Shown in pieces: positions 1-8,845 of a stretch of DNA of 64,000 nucleotides. The notes below the pieces were generated by a model that saw nothing but the letters and a program-made list of their open reading frames with translations, searched no databases and was not told the origin of the DNA. The number at the start of each line of letters is the position of its first letter. Position 1 is the first letter of the stretch. Location of the stretch: positions 186,001 through 250,000 of the forward strand of contig NZ_CYTW01000001.1 in assembly GCF_001458215.1 (NCBI RefSeq). The letters run 5' to 3'. Both the position numbers and the translations under genes were made by a program. The DNA comes from Shimia thalassica (GTDB lineage Bacteria > Pseudomonadota > Alphaproteobacteria > Rhodobacterales > Rhodobacteraceae).

Positions 1-426
1 GTCATCAAGGATAAGCGCCAACGTGTCGCGAAGGTCATCAGAGAGCGCGCGCATGGCTTGGGTCAGCCAGTCAATCCGTTCGGCATCTTCTGCGATGGCA
101 GCTGTTCGCGATTTTTCCCAGTCCCCCCATTGGTTGGATGCCTGTTGTTGGGTTGTCTGCTTGCGACGCCTGTCATGAGACGCATTGAGAACAACGCGAT
201 ATAGCCATGTGGAGAAGCGGGCGCGACCTTGGAAATGGCGCAGTTTATTTGGCAAGGCAGCGCAGATGTCTTGTGTCAAATCCTCGGCTTCGGAGTGAGA
301 GCCGGTCAGTCGAAAAGCAAACCCGAAGATGCGGTCATAATGGCGTGCAAGCAGGGCGGCAAAGGCATCGCCGTCGCCTGCATTGGCCCTGTTGACCAGA
401 TCTGTGTCAGATGTTTCCATAAGCAT
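1..426 (-). CDS. ECF-type RNA polymerase sigma factor, C-terminus cut by window edge
   Basis: The first 142 residues of a sigma-70 family protein run leftward off the window. Region 2 is clear: a DAFAALLARHYDRIF-like helix, the SEAEDLTQD core-binding segment and a FSTWLYRVVLNASHDRRRK stretch for -10 recognition. The start of region 4 (IDWLTQAMRALSDDLRDTLAL) is visible before the edge. The protein would recruit core polymerase to a stress or envelope regulon. I chose ATG 426 because a GGA lies about 7 bases upstream; an in-frame ATG at 420 is the alternative. Any anti-sigma partner would lie to the left. The family call is firm, the regulon unknown. Confidence 0.88.
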   Translation of the reverse strand, partial: MLMETSDTDLVNRANAGDGDAFAALLARHYDRIFGFAFRLTGSHSEAEDLTQDICAALPNKLRHFQGRARFSTWLYRVVLNASHDRRRKQTTQQQASNQWGDWEKSRTAAIAEDAERIDWLTQAMRALSDDLRDTLALILDD

Positions 427-471
427 TGTATTCCGTTAGACGCGCACCGCTGAGCGATCCTTGGAATTTTT

Positions 472-1479
472 TTATTTTTTCTGAACGTCGATCCCAATTT
501 GAAAGACGGCATCTCCTCGCTTCACCTGCGCCATGGGGCGTTTGGCCATCACGATGCCTGCGTAAGGAGATTTTACCGCAACCGATCCGCGCAAAGGGGT
601 GGAGGGATCGTGGATGTGCCCCACCGTTTCGTCCTGCTCTACGGGGGCTGAAATGTCTTTCAGGGGTTCAAACAGCCCGCTGTCATAGGCAAATACCGAA
701 CCGGCGGCATAAAGCTCGCGCGTGCCTCGCTCAGCGTCGGGGACATAGTCAGGCAGCATGCCAAGGCTGTGCAGGCTGCGCTGCAGGCCGCGTTCTGTCA
801 TGGCAAGAATGCTTGGCGTCACCGATCCGGCGCCGCCAAGTTCGGCCATGATGGGCACAACCCGTTTCCTGTTTGCGGCCCCCATCGCAGTTCTGGCAGT
901 AGAGTTTGGGCCGCCGCCACCCTGAAAAACCCACGCATGTGGGAAATCAAATGCATCCTGCAAACCGCGCAGGGTTTGCCCCTCTTGATCGGTCCAACCC
1001 TGTCCACGCAAAAGCGTGGCCGGATAAAACAGGGAACCGCCGCCCGAATGCAGGTCAATTAAATAGTCACATCGCGGCAACAAGACATCTTCGATGTAAT
1101 GCGCGATCATCTGGGTCGGCGTGCCAGCAGGATCACCGGGGAACGAGCGGTTGAGATTTCCGTCGTCAATCGGGGAACACCGAAGCCCGGCTTCCGCTGC
1201 GGGTTGGTTCGCCATCGTCAAAAAGATCACCTGCCCGCGCAAGTCTTCCGGGAGGAAATCCCGGGCCAGTCGTGACAGGGCGATCTGCCCTTCGTATTCA
1301 TCCCCGTGGTTTCCGGACATCATCAAAACAACTGGTCCGTCCCCATTGCGGATCGAAACGATAGGAACCGGAATCCAGCCATAGGCGCTGCGATGCACGG
1401 AATGCGGGACACGAAGAAAGCCTGCCTGCTTGCCGTCAGTCTCGAAATCAACTTCGCAAGAAATCAAAGAATTGGCCAT
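472..1479 (-). CDS. Succinylglutamate desuccinylase/aspartoacylase family protein, DoeB/EutE-like deacetylase
   Basis: Zinc-dependent amidohydrolase of 335 residues. The metal-binding signature NHGDEYEGQ lies near residue 70 and a second ligand motif, DLHSGGGSLF, lies mid-protein; the C-terminal part resembles the beta domain of the family. The closest family I recognise is the N-acetyl-diaminobutyrate deacetylase of ectoine breakdown (DoeB/EutE), but its usual partners (DoeA/EutD, transporter) are absent, so the substrate is open. A GabD-like enzyme downstream would fit amino acid or ectoine catabolism. ATG 1479 has AGGAG in front of it; the open frame continues upstream, but that part has no family similarity and overlaps the globin gene. 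Confidence 0.8.
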   Translation of the reverse strand: MANSLISCEVDFETDGKQAGFLRVPHSVHRSAYGWIPVPIVSIRNGDGPVVLMMSGNHGDEYEGQIALSRLARDFLPEDLRGQVIFLTMANQPAAEAGLRCSPIDDGNLNRSFPGDPAGTPTQMIAHYIEDVLLPRCDYLIDLHSGGGSLFYPATLLRGQGWTDQEGQTLRGLQDAFDFPHAWVFQGGGGPNSTARTAMGAANRKRVVPIMAELGGAGSVTPSILAMTERGLQRSLHSLGMLPDYVPDAERGTRELYAAGSVFAYDSGLFEPLKDISAPVEQDETVGHIHDPSTPLRGSVAVKSPYAGIVMAKRPMAQVKRGDAVFQIGIDVQKK

Positions 1480-1521
1480 GTGCGCTCCTGATCGGTCACG
1501 GATTTGCAAAGCTTTCTCTAT

Positions 1522-1535
1522 CACTTGGACAAGTG
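1522..1535. promoter_or_regulatory. Palindrome CACTTG-GA-CAAGTG between divergent genes
   Basis: A perfect 6-base inverted repeat with a 2-base spacer lies between the deacetylase start (1479) and the globin start (1635). A second palindrome, GGAAC-CT-GTTCC, sits at 1554-1565. Either could be an operator for the divergent pair. I cannot name the regulator. Confidence 0.4.
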
Positions 1536-1634
1536 CAAGGGGCGTGTGTCTTTGGAACCTGTTCCGTCTTAAGGAATGATTCAAAGGATCGTGCGACTTT
1601 GGGTTCATGGAAACAGGTCGGGGCCTACAGGCAT

Positions 1635-2039
1635 ATGGAAGACGCACAGGCAAAGTTGGTCGAGCAAAGCTATGTTTGTGTTTTTGCGCGCAAAGCGGAA
1701 CTGGCCACAAAGTTTTATGACCACCTTTTTCAACAGAACCCTGACCTGCGTGCCCTGTTTCAGGAAGACATGTATGTGCAGCGGGAAATGTTTGTGTCGA
1801 TCTTGGCGATGATCCTGAAGTTCGCCTCTCGTCCGCAGACCTTTCATGAACTCGCATCTCGATTGGCGCGGCAACATGAAAACCTTGGTGTTTCGCACGC
1901 ACAATATGCAATGGCGGTGGATGCGTTGATGGCCGCGCTGCAGGATGTTTTGCAGAATGAAATGGCACCGGAAACCGCGCAGGCATGGAAAAAGGCCATA
2001 CAGGAATTGGTATCCCACATGGCTCCTCAGAATGCCTAG
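1635..2039 (+). CDS. Single-domain bacterial globin
   Basis: A 134-residue heme globin without a reductase domain. Globin features are visible: FYDHLFQQNPDLRALF for the B/C region and RQHENLGVSHAQY for the F helix, whose His is the likely proximal heme ligand. The length fits Vitreoscilla-type or sensor-less globins that bind O2 or NO. ATG 1635 starts the globin-like sequence; an upstream extension to 1533 has no family similarity. Its TAG stop (2037-2039) interlocks with the stop of the convergent gabD-like gene. The globin class is well supported, the physiological role is not. Confidence 0.8.
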   Translation: MEDAQAKLVEQSYVCVFARKAELATKFYDHLFQQNPDLRALFQEDMYVQREMFVSILAMILKFASRPQTFHELASRLARQHENLGVSHAQYAMAVDALMAALQDVLQNEMAPETAQAWKKAIQELVSHMAPQNA

Positions 2040-3511
2040 ACCGACATGCAGATATATTTCATTTCAAGGTAGTCTTCGATGCCGTGGTGGCTGCCTTCGC
2101 GCCCCAGGCCCGATTGTTTCACGCCCCCAAACGGCGCGACCTCTGTCGAAATGATGCCCGTGTTGACGCCAACGATCCCGTATTCCAGAGCTTCGGCCAC
2201 TTTGTAGACCCGGCTCAGGTCCTTGGCATAGAAATAGGAGGCCAATCCAAAAATCGTGTCATTGGCCATTGCGATCACTTCATCCTCGTCTTCGAATTTG
2301 AACAAAGGGGCGAGGGGCCCAAAGGTTTCATCTGTTGAAAAAGCCATATCGCGCGTGGCGCCCGTCACGATTGTAGGCTCAAAGAACGTGCCGCCCAAGC
2401 TGGAGGGGTTGCCGCCCAGAATGACATTTGCGCCTTTGGCTGTCGCGTCGGCAATGTGTTCCTGCACTTTGACAACGGCGTCGGCGTTGATCAGCGGACC
2501 AAAGATTGTCCCGTCTTCAAGACCGTCACCGACCTTCATATCGGCCACGCGCGCCCGCAGCTTTTCTGCAAAGGCGTCATAGACGCCGGCTTGGACATAA
2601 ATCCGGTTGGCGCAGACGCAGGTTTGACCGTTGTTTCTGAATTTGCACAGGATCGCGCCCTCAACGGCTGCGTCCAGATCGGCATCATCAAACACGATGA
2701 AAGGGGCATTCCCGCCCAGTTCCATCGAGCACTTCATGACGCTGTCCGCCGCCTGTCGCAGAAGGATGCGGCCAACCTCAGTGGATCCAGTGAAGGTCAA
2801 TTTGCGAACGGCATCGTTTTCACAGAATTCCTTGCCGATTTCGCTTGAGCGTGAAGAGGGCACGACATTGAAAACGCCAGCTGGGATACCCGCCCGTTCG
2901 GCTAGCACGCCCAAGACAATGGCAGACAATGGTGTTTCCGCGGCGGGGCGCGCGACAAACGCACATCCGGCGGCCAAGGCAGGGCCAGCCTTGCGCGTGA
3001 TCATCGCATTCGGAAAGTTCCAGGGGGTGATCGAGGCCGCGACACCGATGGGTTGTTTGATAACAGTGATGCGTTTGTCGCGTTGATGCCCAGGAATGGT
3101 CTCACCGTAGATTCGCTTGGCTTCTTCGGCAAAAAACTCGATGAACGAGGCGCCATAGGCAATCTCGCCCACGCTTTCCGCCAAGGGTTTTCCCATTTCG
3201 GCGGTCAGGATGATCCCGAGGTCCGATTGGTTTTCGATCATCAGGTCGAACCATTTGCGCAAGACCGCGGCGCGTTCTTTGCCGGTCCACTTTGCCCAGT
3301 CTTTTTGGGCTGTGTTCGCTTGTGTAATTGCGCCTGCAACCTGAACCCGGCTGACGTCGGACACTTGTGCAATGACGTCTCCTCGGGCGGGGTTCGTGAC
3401 ATCAAAGGTGCCATGGTCACCTTCCACCCAATTACCGCCAATATAGGCGCGTGTTTCTAATAGGCTTGGATCTTTGAGCAGGGACTTTAGGTCGGTCATT
3501 GTGTCGAGCAT
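2036..3511 (-). CDS. gabD: NAD(P)-dependent succinate-semialdehyde dehydrogenase family protein
   Basis: Aldehyde dehydrogenase of 491 residues, full length for GabD. It shows TPWNFPNAMITRK in the cofactor fold, FTGSTEVGR, the general-base Glu in ELGGNAPF and the nucleophile Cys in NNGQTCVCANR. The last residues, GLGREGSHHGIEDYLEMKY, match GabD-type enzymes. Expected reaction: succinate semialdehyde to succinate, which feeds GABA or ectoine carbon into the TCA cycle. GGAGAG precedes ATG 3511; a longer start at 3538 lacks such a site. The stop is shared in antisense with the globin stop. Aldehyde specificity is inferred from family resemblance. Confidence 0.85.
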   Translation of the reverse strand: MLDTMTDLKSLLKDPSLLETRAYIGGNWVEGDHGTFDVTNPARGDVIAQVSDVSRVQVAGAITQANTAQKDWAKWTGKERAAVLRKWFDLMIENQSDLGIILTAEMGKPLAESVGEIAYGASFIEFFAEEAKRIYGETIPGHQRDKRITVIKQPIGVAASITPWNFPNAMITRKAGPALAAGCAFVARPAAETPLSAIVLGVLAERAGIPAGVFNVVPSSRSSEIGKEFCENDAVRKLTFTGSTEVGRILLRQAADSVMKCSMELGGNAPFIVFDDADLDAAVEGAILCKFRNNGQTCVCANRIYVQAGVYDAFAEKLRARVADMKVGDGLEDGTIFGPLINADAVVKVQEHIADATAKGANVILGGNPSSLGGTFFEPTIVTGATRDMAFSTDETFGPLAPLFKFEDEDEVIAMANDTIFGLASYFYAKDLSRVYKVAEALEYGIVGVNTGIISTEVAPFGGVKQSGLGREGSHHGIEDYLEMKYICMSV

Positions 3512-3605
3512 GGTCGTCTCTCCGGTTTTCGATGGCACAGGCAGCGTAATTCCGGCTAGGGTCCGAGAGCAACCGGTTCCTTCAATTAATTAACATGATA
3601 ATAAA

Positions 3606-4415
3606 ATGAGTCAAAACACCCTCGATGATGCCTATGCTAATGGCGCCTATATCCCGAATGCTGCCGAATATCCGCGGCGTTGGCTTCAAGCCGCAGATGA
3701 TTTTCGTACCTCATTGCGGGCAGAGGGCAGGATTTCAGAAGACGTTCCCTATGGCGAAGGGGCGCGCGAGGTGTTCGATTTGATGCGGCCGGAGGGGCGG
3801 CCCAAAGGGCTTTGTGTTTTCGTGCATGGCGGGTACTGGCTGAAATTCGACAAATCGTATTGGTCCCATCTGGCAGAGGGTCCCTTGGCCGCGGGATGGG
3901 CTGTGGCCATGCCATCGTACGATCTTTGCCCCGATGTCCGTATCAAGGAAATCACAAGACAAATAACGCTCGCGGTTACCGAAGCCGCCGCACAGATCGA
4001 AGGTCCAATATTGCTGGCAGGCCATTCGGCAGGTGGGCATCTTGTGGCGCGAATGGTCTGTGAAAATGTGCTTCCCACAAATGTTGCCAGTCGTCTCAAA
4101 CATGTTGTCCCGATTTCACCGTTAAGCGACCTGAGACCTTTGTTGCAAACATCGATGAATGAGGACTTTGGCTTGACCCTTGAGGACGCAGAGCAGGAAA
4201 GCCCCCGGTTGAAAACCTGTCTCAAGGTGCCGGTGACCGTATGGGTCGGAGAAGAAGAACGCCCCGCCTTTCTGGATCAGGCTCAATGGCTTGCCGAGGC
4301 ATGGGAATGCGGGCACGTTGTTGAACAGGGCAAACACCACTTTGATGTGATCGATGGATTGGCCAGCGCGAACAGTCTTCTTACACAAATGCTGATCGGC
4401 GGAGATATCGCATGA
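3606..4415 (+). CDS. Alpha/beta hydrolase, arylformamidase/BD-FAE-like
   Basis: A 269-residue alpha/beta hydrolase. The oxyanion-hole motif HGGYW lies near residue 74 and the nucleophile elbow GHSAGGH near 140; a late Asp and the His in KHHFDVIDG would complete the triad. HGGYW plus GHSAGG is typical of the kynurenine formamidase-like and acyl esterase subgroup. The gene overlaps the next one by 4 bases (ATGA), so the two are translationally coupled, suggesting that the hydrolase and the GMC oxidoreductase act on the same compound. The substrate cannot be read from the sequence. Confidence 0.82.
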   Translation: MSQNTLDDAYANGAYIPNAAEYPRRWLQAADDFRTSLRAEGRISEDVPYGEGAREVFDLMRPEGRPKGLCVFVHGGYWLKFDKSYWSHLAEGPLAAGWAVAMPSYDLCPDVRIKEITRQITLAVTEAAAQIEGPILLAGHSAGGHLVARMVCENVLPTNVASRLKHVVPISPLSDLRPLLQTSMNEDFGLTLEDAEQESPRLKTCLKVPVTVWVGEEERPAFLDQAQWLAEAWECGHVVEQGKHHFDVIDGLASANSLLTQMLIGGDIA

Positions 4416-5995
4416 CTTGGGACTATATCGTGGTGGGCGCTGGCAGCGCAGGCTGTGTCGTGGCGAGCCGTCTGAGCGCGGCTGGGCATAAAGTTCTGCT
4501 GCTCGAAGCGGGTGGAAAAGACAACTATCACTGGATCCATATTCCGATGGGGTACTTGTATTGCATCGGTAATCCCCGAACTGATTGGCTGTATAAAACG
4601 GCGGCAGATCCGGGCTTGAACGGACGGTCGCTGATTTACCCGCGTGGCAAGGTTCTTGGCGGATGTTCGTCGATCAATGGCATGTTGTATCTGCGAGGGC
4701 AGGCCGCCGACTATGACGGTTGGCGCCAGATGGGCAATGCCGGCTGGGGGTGGGATGATGTCCTGCCGTTGTTCAAACGAGCCGAAGATTATGTTGACGG
4801 GCCTTCAGAGATGCACGGCGTCGGAGGCGAATGGCATGTTGATAACCAGCGTCTGCACTGGGATGTGCTTGATGACTGGATGGCGGCTGCGCAGGCGGCC
4901 GGAATCAAGCGCACGACCGATTTCAACACGGGCGATAACGAAGGTGTTGGTTACTTCAAAGTGAACCAGAACAAGGGCTGGAGGTTGAACACGGCCAAGG
5001 CCTTCTTGCGGCCGATGAAAGACACCAAGCTTAAAATCGAAGTGCACGCACATACAAACCGGCTTCTGGTCGAGAACGGGCGTGTGGTTGGCGTCGAATA
5101 CACCCAGCATGGTCAGGTTAAACAGGCCCGCGCCGCAGCAGAGGTGGTGCTTTCCGCAGGTGCCGTGAACTCTCCTAAAATACTGCAACTCTCGGGCATC
5201 GGTCCCGGTGCCGTCTTGCAGAAATATGGCATCGAAACACTGCACGAGGCCCATGGTGTCGGTAGCAACTTGCAGGATCACCTACAGCTGCGCTGTGCGT
5301 GGAAGTTGGATGGCGCAAAGACCCTGAATACGATGGCTAATTCGCTCGTGGGGAATGCACGGATCGGGCTTGAGTATCTCTGGTCCCGGTCGGGCCCCAT
5401 GTCGATGGCCCCGTCCCAACTTGGTGCATTTACCAAGTCGCGCCCCGATCTGGACACGCCTGATCTCGAATACCATGTCCAACCTCTGACGCTCGAAGCT
5501 TTTGGGCAGCCATTGCACGACTTTCCGGCGATGACGGCAAGCGTTTGCAACTTGCGTCCCGAAAGCCGGGGGCATGTCCGCATTGCATCGCCTGATCCGG
5601 ACGTGATGCCCGAGATTGCGCCAAATTACCTTTCGACCGAAGGCGACCGTGCCGTTGCTATTGCGGCCATTCGGCAAGCACGCAACATCATTGGGCAGGC
5701 GCCGATGGCAAAATACCGACCAGAGGAAATGAAGCCGGGACTTGCCGCCCAAGACGATGCGGACCTTGCCCAGGCGGCAGGTGACATCGGGACGACAATT
5801 TTCCATCCGGTGGGCACAGTGCGCATGGGTACGGACGCAGACGCGCCGCTTGATCCTCAGCTACGGATGCGGGGGCTGGCGGGGCTTCGGGTCGTGGATG
5901 CGTCGGTGATGCCGACGATCACAAGCGGGAATACAAACTCGCCGACCATTATGATCGGCGAGAAAGCAAGTCAGATGATATTGGAGGGTGCTTAG
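4412..5995 (+). CDS. GMC family FAD-dependent oxidoreductase, choline dehydrogenase-like
   Basis: A 527-residue flavoprotein. The dinucleotide motif GAGSAGCVVASRL starts near residue 9. GMC signature 1 is seen in GKVLGGCSSINGMLYLRG and signature 2 in GAVNSPKILQLSGIGP. The active-site His lies in TTIFHPVGTVRMG and the second conserved residue is the Asn of TSGNTNSPT. It oxidises an alcohol to an aldehyde or ketone using FAD. It resembles BetA, but betB and betI are not adjacent and the coupled hydrolase is not a betaine gene, so choline is only one possible substrate. Its stop interlocks with that of convergent yghU. Confidence 0.85.
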   Translation: MTWDYIVVGAGSAGCVVASRLSAAGHKVLLLEAGGKDNYHWIHIPMGYLYCIGNPRTDWLYKTAADPGLNGRSLIYPRGKVLGGCSSINGMLYLRGQAADYDGWRQMGNAGWGWDDVLPLFKRAEDYVDGPSEMHGVGGEWHVDNQRLHWDVLDDWMAAAQAAGIKRTTDFNTGDNEGVGYFKVNQNKGWRLNTAKAFLRPMKDTKLKIEVHAHTNRLLVENGRVVGVEYTQHGQVKQARAAAEVVLSAGAVNSPKILQLSGIGPGAVLQKYGIETLHEAHGVGSNLQDHLQLRCAWKLDGAKTLNTMANSLVGNARIGLEYLWSRSGPMSMAPSQLGAFTKSRPDLDTPDLEYHVQPLTLEAFGQPLHDFPAMTASVCNLRPESRGHVRIASPDPDVMPEIAPNYLSTEGDRAVAIAAIRQARNIIGQAPMAKYRPEEMKPGLAAQDDADLAQAAGDIGTTIFHPVGTVRMGTDADAPLDPQLRMRGLAGLRVVDASVMPTITSGNTNSPTIMIGEKASQMILEGA

Positions 5996-6873
5996 GCGGC
6001 ATCGCCTTCGGCGGGTTCCAGTTTGTCTTGTGTGCCGGTGTCGAAATCTTCGGCGGCATGGCGGTTGCGCAATTGTTTGTCGAGGTCACCCCACGCGCGG
6101 TTCACCATCACGCCACGTTTCACAGCGGGGCGGTCGTTGATCTCTTTGGCCCAGCGTTGAACGTGTTCATAGCTTTCAACGTCAAGGAATTCCGCCGCCT
6201 CGTAAAGACGCCCCAATGCCAGTGCGCCATACCATGACCAGATTGCAATATCGGCGATCGTGTATTCATCGCCGGTGAAAAAACGGTTCTCGGCAAGGTG
6301 CCTGTTCATCACGTCAAGCTGGCGCTTGGTTTCCATGGCAAACCGGTTGATCGGGTATTCCCACTTTTCCGGCGCATAGGCATAGAAGTGTCCGAAGCCG
6401 CCACCCAAATAGGGTGCGCTGCCCATTTGCCAGAACAACCAGCTGAGCATCTCGGGGCGTTTTGCGGGATCAGTTGGCAGGAAGGCACCGAAGGTTTCGG
6501 CCAAATGCAAAAGGATCGCACCCGATTCAAATACGCGGGTCGGTGTTGCACCGCTGCGGTCCATTAGTGCCGGAATTTTCGAGTTCGGGTTCACATCCAC
6601 AAAGCCGGACCCGAACTGATCCCCTTCGCTGATGTTTATCAACCACGCATCATATTCCGCGCCGCTGTGACCTGCTGCCAACAGCTCTTCCAGCATGACC
6701 GTCACTTTGACACCGTTGGGTGTAGCCAATGAGTACAGCTGATAGGGCTGCTCTCCGACGGGGAGATCTTTGTCATGGGTCGGTCCGGCAATCGGCCGGT
6801 TGATGCTGGCGAACTTGCCGCCGCTTTCGGAATCCCATGTCCAGACTTTCGGGGGGGTATAGGTTTCGTTCAT
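5992..6873 (-). CDS. yghU: Glutathione-dependent disulfide-bond oxidoreductase, YghU type
   Basis: A 293-residue glutathione transferase fold. The YghU N-terminal extension is present (PPKVWTWDSESGGKFASINRP), followed by the thioredoxin-like domain with LYSLATPNGVKVTVMLEE and the family's DQFGSGFVDVNPNSKIPA. The helical C-terminal domain contains FTGDEYTIADIAIWSW. YghU proteins bind two glutathiones and reduce disulfides or peroxides in the cytosol. Length and motifs are normal. The gene is convergent with the GMC oxidoreductase and is separated from ferritin upstream by that gene's terminator. Confidence 0.9.
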   Translation of the reverse strand: MNETYTPPKVWTWDSESGGKFASINRPIAGPTHDKDLPVGEQPYQLYSLATPNGVKVTVMLEELLAAGHSGAEYDAWLINISEGDQFGSGFVDVNPNSKIPALMDRSGATPTRVFESGAILLHLAETFGAFLPTDPAKRPEMLSWLFWQMGSAPYLGGGFGHFYAYAPEKWEYPINRFAMETKRQLDVMNRHLAENRFFTGDEYTIADIAIWSWYGALALGRLYEAAEFLDVESYEHVQRWAKEINDRPAVKRGVMVNRAWGDLDKQLRNRHAAEDFDTGTQDKLEPAEGDAA

Positions 6874-7000
6874 GTGTTCTCGCGCCCTGTTTCGATGAAT
6901 TTAGATGAATGTAAGCGTTCTTTCGCAAATGTGGAGGGGGGACGCTGCGCCGTCTTTTGATTTCGGATCAAACTCCGTTCACATCTTCAGTGGATGGAAC

Positions 7001-7034
7001 AAAGAAAAAGGTTTCGGGGGGCTTCCCCGAAACC
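7001..7034 (-). terminator. Rho-independent terminator after ferritin
   Basis: A perfect 10-base stem (7010-7019 with 7025-7034) with a 5-base loop is followed, on the minus strand, by TTTTTCTTT. It lies 30 bases past the ferritin stop. Confidence 0.85.
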
Positions 7035-7065
7035 TGTTCTCTGATCGTCGTATTTTTGGAACCGC

Positions 7066-7581
7066 TTATGCGTCGTCAGGGGAGGGCAGGGGGCGCTCTG
7101 CTCCGAGTTCTTTGTCCAGTTCCAGCAGGAACCAGCGATTGCCATCTGCAGCGCGTGCTTTGTCCAGAACGGTTGCAAAGACGTCTTCTTCTTCGATTTG
7201 CTCGTCAAGGAACCAGTTCAGCATGTGCTGGGCGGAATAGTCATCATGCTCTTTTGCCAAGGCAAACAGCGCGTTGATCTGAGCGGTCACACCCTGTTCC
7301 ATCTCGAGCGCTGCGGCGATCGCGGTTTCTGGCGTGTTGTAAGATCCTTTGGGTTTGGAATTACCTTCCAGAACAACACGGCCTTCGCGTTTAACGACGA
7401 AATCGTAAATTCGCATCGCATGCTCGTTCTCTTCCAGAGACTGGCTGCGGAACCAGGCGGCAAATCCGGGCAGGGCGACCGAGTCAAAATAGGCGGCCAT
7501 AGACAGATATGTGTAAGAAGCCTGCAGCTCGGCATTGATCTGAGCGTTTAGAGCTTCGGCAACTTCAGGGTTCATCTTCAT
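7066..7581 (-). CDS. Ferritin (non-heme iron storage)
   Basis: A 171-residue four-helix ferritin. Ferroxidase residues are visible: Glu in INAELQASYTYLSMAAYF, the Glu-Glu-x-x-His pattern in SLEENEHAMRIYDF, and later Gln/Glu in EMEQGVTAQ and the NWFLDEQIEEEDVF helix. Length and the absence of a heme-binding Met pattern point to FtnA-type ferritin rather than bacterioferritin. It stores iron as ferric oxide inside a 24-mer cage. GAGGAC lies upstream of ATG 7581; ATG 7575 is a possible alternative. A terminator follows, so it is probably a single-gene unit. I did not find a convincing Irr or Fur box upstream. Confidence 0.92.
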   Translation of the reverse strand: MKMNPEVAEALNAQINAELQASYTYLSMAAYFDSVALPGFAAWFRSQSLEENEHAMRIYDFVVKREGRVVLEGNSKPKGSYNTPETAIAAALEMEQGVTAQINALFALAKEHDDYSAQHMLNWFLDEQIEEEDVFATVLDKARAADGNRWFLLELDKELGAERPLPSPDDA

Positions 7582-7781
7582 AGTACGTCCTCTCCGTGTC
7601 TCGACATAGGGCTGGCGGGCGTCGTGTGGCGCTGGCTGCTACTAGCTTAGTCCCAAGTGATATAGGTGCGCAAATGGCTTTGGGAAGAGGAAGTCTTTAA
7701 AATATCAATGGGTTAATGCGAGTGACTTGCAGGTGCAGTCTGTGTTGTCGTCAGATCTAAACGAGAGAGTTTTCTGCCCCC

Positions 7782-7818
7782 AAAAAACGACAAACCCCCG
7801 GGCACATGCCACGGGGGT
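7782..7818 (-). terminator. Rho-independent terminator after rpsU
   Basis: The arms ACCCCCG (7794-7800) and CGGGGGT (7812-7818) flank an inner GGC-ACAT-GCC hairpin. A run of six T on the minus strand follows at 7787-7782. Confidence 0.8.
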
Positions 7819-7854
7819 CGTCTAACTTTGGCGTCCAAAGCTACGGTGAAGGGC

Positions 7855-8061
7855 TTAGAGCAGTCCTTCGCGCTGAGCTTTCTTGCGTGCCAGTTTCCGG
7901 GCACGGCGAATCGCTTCAGCTTTTTCGCGCGCTTTTTTCTCGGACGGTTTCTCGAAATGTTGCTTGAGCTTCATTTCGCGGAAAACGCCTTCGCGCTGCA
8001 GCTTCTTCTTCAAGGCACGAAGTGCCTGATCGACATTGTTGTCACGAACGCTAACCTGCAT
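7855..8061 (-). CDS. rpsU: 30S ribosomal protein S21
   Basis: A 68-residue, very basic protein starting [20 protein letters not shown], with the family's [20 protein letters not shown] and a long Arg/Lys/Ala tail. S21 sits on the small-subunit platform near the anti-Shine-Dalgarno sequence and helps initiation. Length is normal for Alphaproteobacteria. It is monocistronic, with its own terminator, and divergent from the COQ9-like gene 109 bases away. Confidence 0.96.
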   Translation of the reverse strand: MQVSVRDNNVDQALRALKKKLQREGVFREMKLKQHFEKPSEKKAREKAEAIRRARKLARKKAQREGLL

Positions 8062-8170
8062 GTGGTTGTCACCACCTCTCTAAGTTTGTGTTGCAAGGAT
8101 TTGCAGGAAGCCGCCCTATAGCAAAGCAGATTTGGTTTGTCTAGTATGTGCCCGAGACAGGAGTACCGAA

Positions 8171-8845
8171 ATGAGTCAGATTGATGCCAAAGATGCCTTG
8201 CTGGATGCTGCTTTGATGCATGTGGCCTTTGATGGCTGGACAGAGGTCACATTCGAGGCCGCCATCGTGGATGCAGAGGTCAATGCTGTTGTGGCCAGAG
8301 CACTGTGCCCGCGCGGAGCTGTCGATCTGGCGGTTGCGTATCACAAACGCGGTGACCAGCAGATGTTGGAACGGTTTGCTTCCGAGGATCTCTCGGCGCT
8401 GAGGTATAGCGAAAAGGTTGCCGCTTTGGTGCGCTTTCGATTGCAGGCCTGTGACGACAAAGAAGCGGTGCGGCGCGGGTCGACCCTGTTTGCCTTGCCA
8501 CAGTATGCCGGCACCGGCGCCGAGTTGATCTGGGGCACATGTGACGCGATCTGGAACGCTCTTGGCGATTCCTCTGATGATGTTAACTGGTACACAAAGC
8601 GGATGACGCTTTCGGCGGTCTATGGATCAACGGTTCTGTATTGGCTGGGGGATGAAAGCGAGGCGCAATCTGCCACATGGGAGTTTCTGGACCGTCGGAT
8701 CGATAACGTCATGCAGTTTGAGAAAGCCAAAGCCCAGTTTCGGGCAAGCCCGTTTGGCAAGCTGATGTCCGGGCCTCTCGAGGTTCTGGGACGGGTGCGT
8801 GCGCCGCAATCGCGCGATGACCTGCCAGGTCAGACCCACCAATAA
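8171..8845 (+). CDS. COQ9 family protein (ubiquinone biosynthesis)
   Basis: A 224-residue COQ9-like protein. Family features are DALLDAALMHVAFDGWTEVTFEAA at the N-terminus (TetR-like helical fold), WYTKRMTLSAVYGSTVLYWLGD in the middle and FLDRRIDNVMQFEK near the end. COQ9 proteins bind lipids and present ubiquinone intermediates to the hydroxylase COQ7, so a membrane-associated role in ubiquinone synthesis is expected. CAGGAG lies about 8 bases upstream of ATG 8171. Downstream is a quinone oxidoreductase-like gene on the same strand, but a 190-base gap makes cotranscription uncertain. Confidence 0.9.
   Translation: MSQIDAKDALLDAALMHVAFDGWTEVTFEAAIVDAEVNAVVARALCPRGAVDLAVAYHKRGDQQMLERFASEDLSALRYSEKVAALVRFRLQACDDKEAVRRGSTLFALPQYAGTGAELIWGTCDAIWNALGDSSDDVNWYTKRMTLSAVYGSTVLYWLGDESEAQSATWEFLDRRIDNVMQFEKAKAQFRASPFGKLMSGPLEVLGRVRAPQSRDDLPGQTHQ

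Noticed and set aside
1503-1510. TTTGCAAA, the motif of the propionyl-CoA regulator PccR
   Set aside because: PccR sites are two copies with a 4-base spacer; only one copy is present, so chance is likely.
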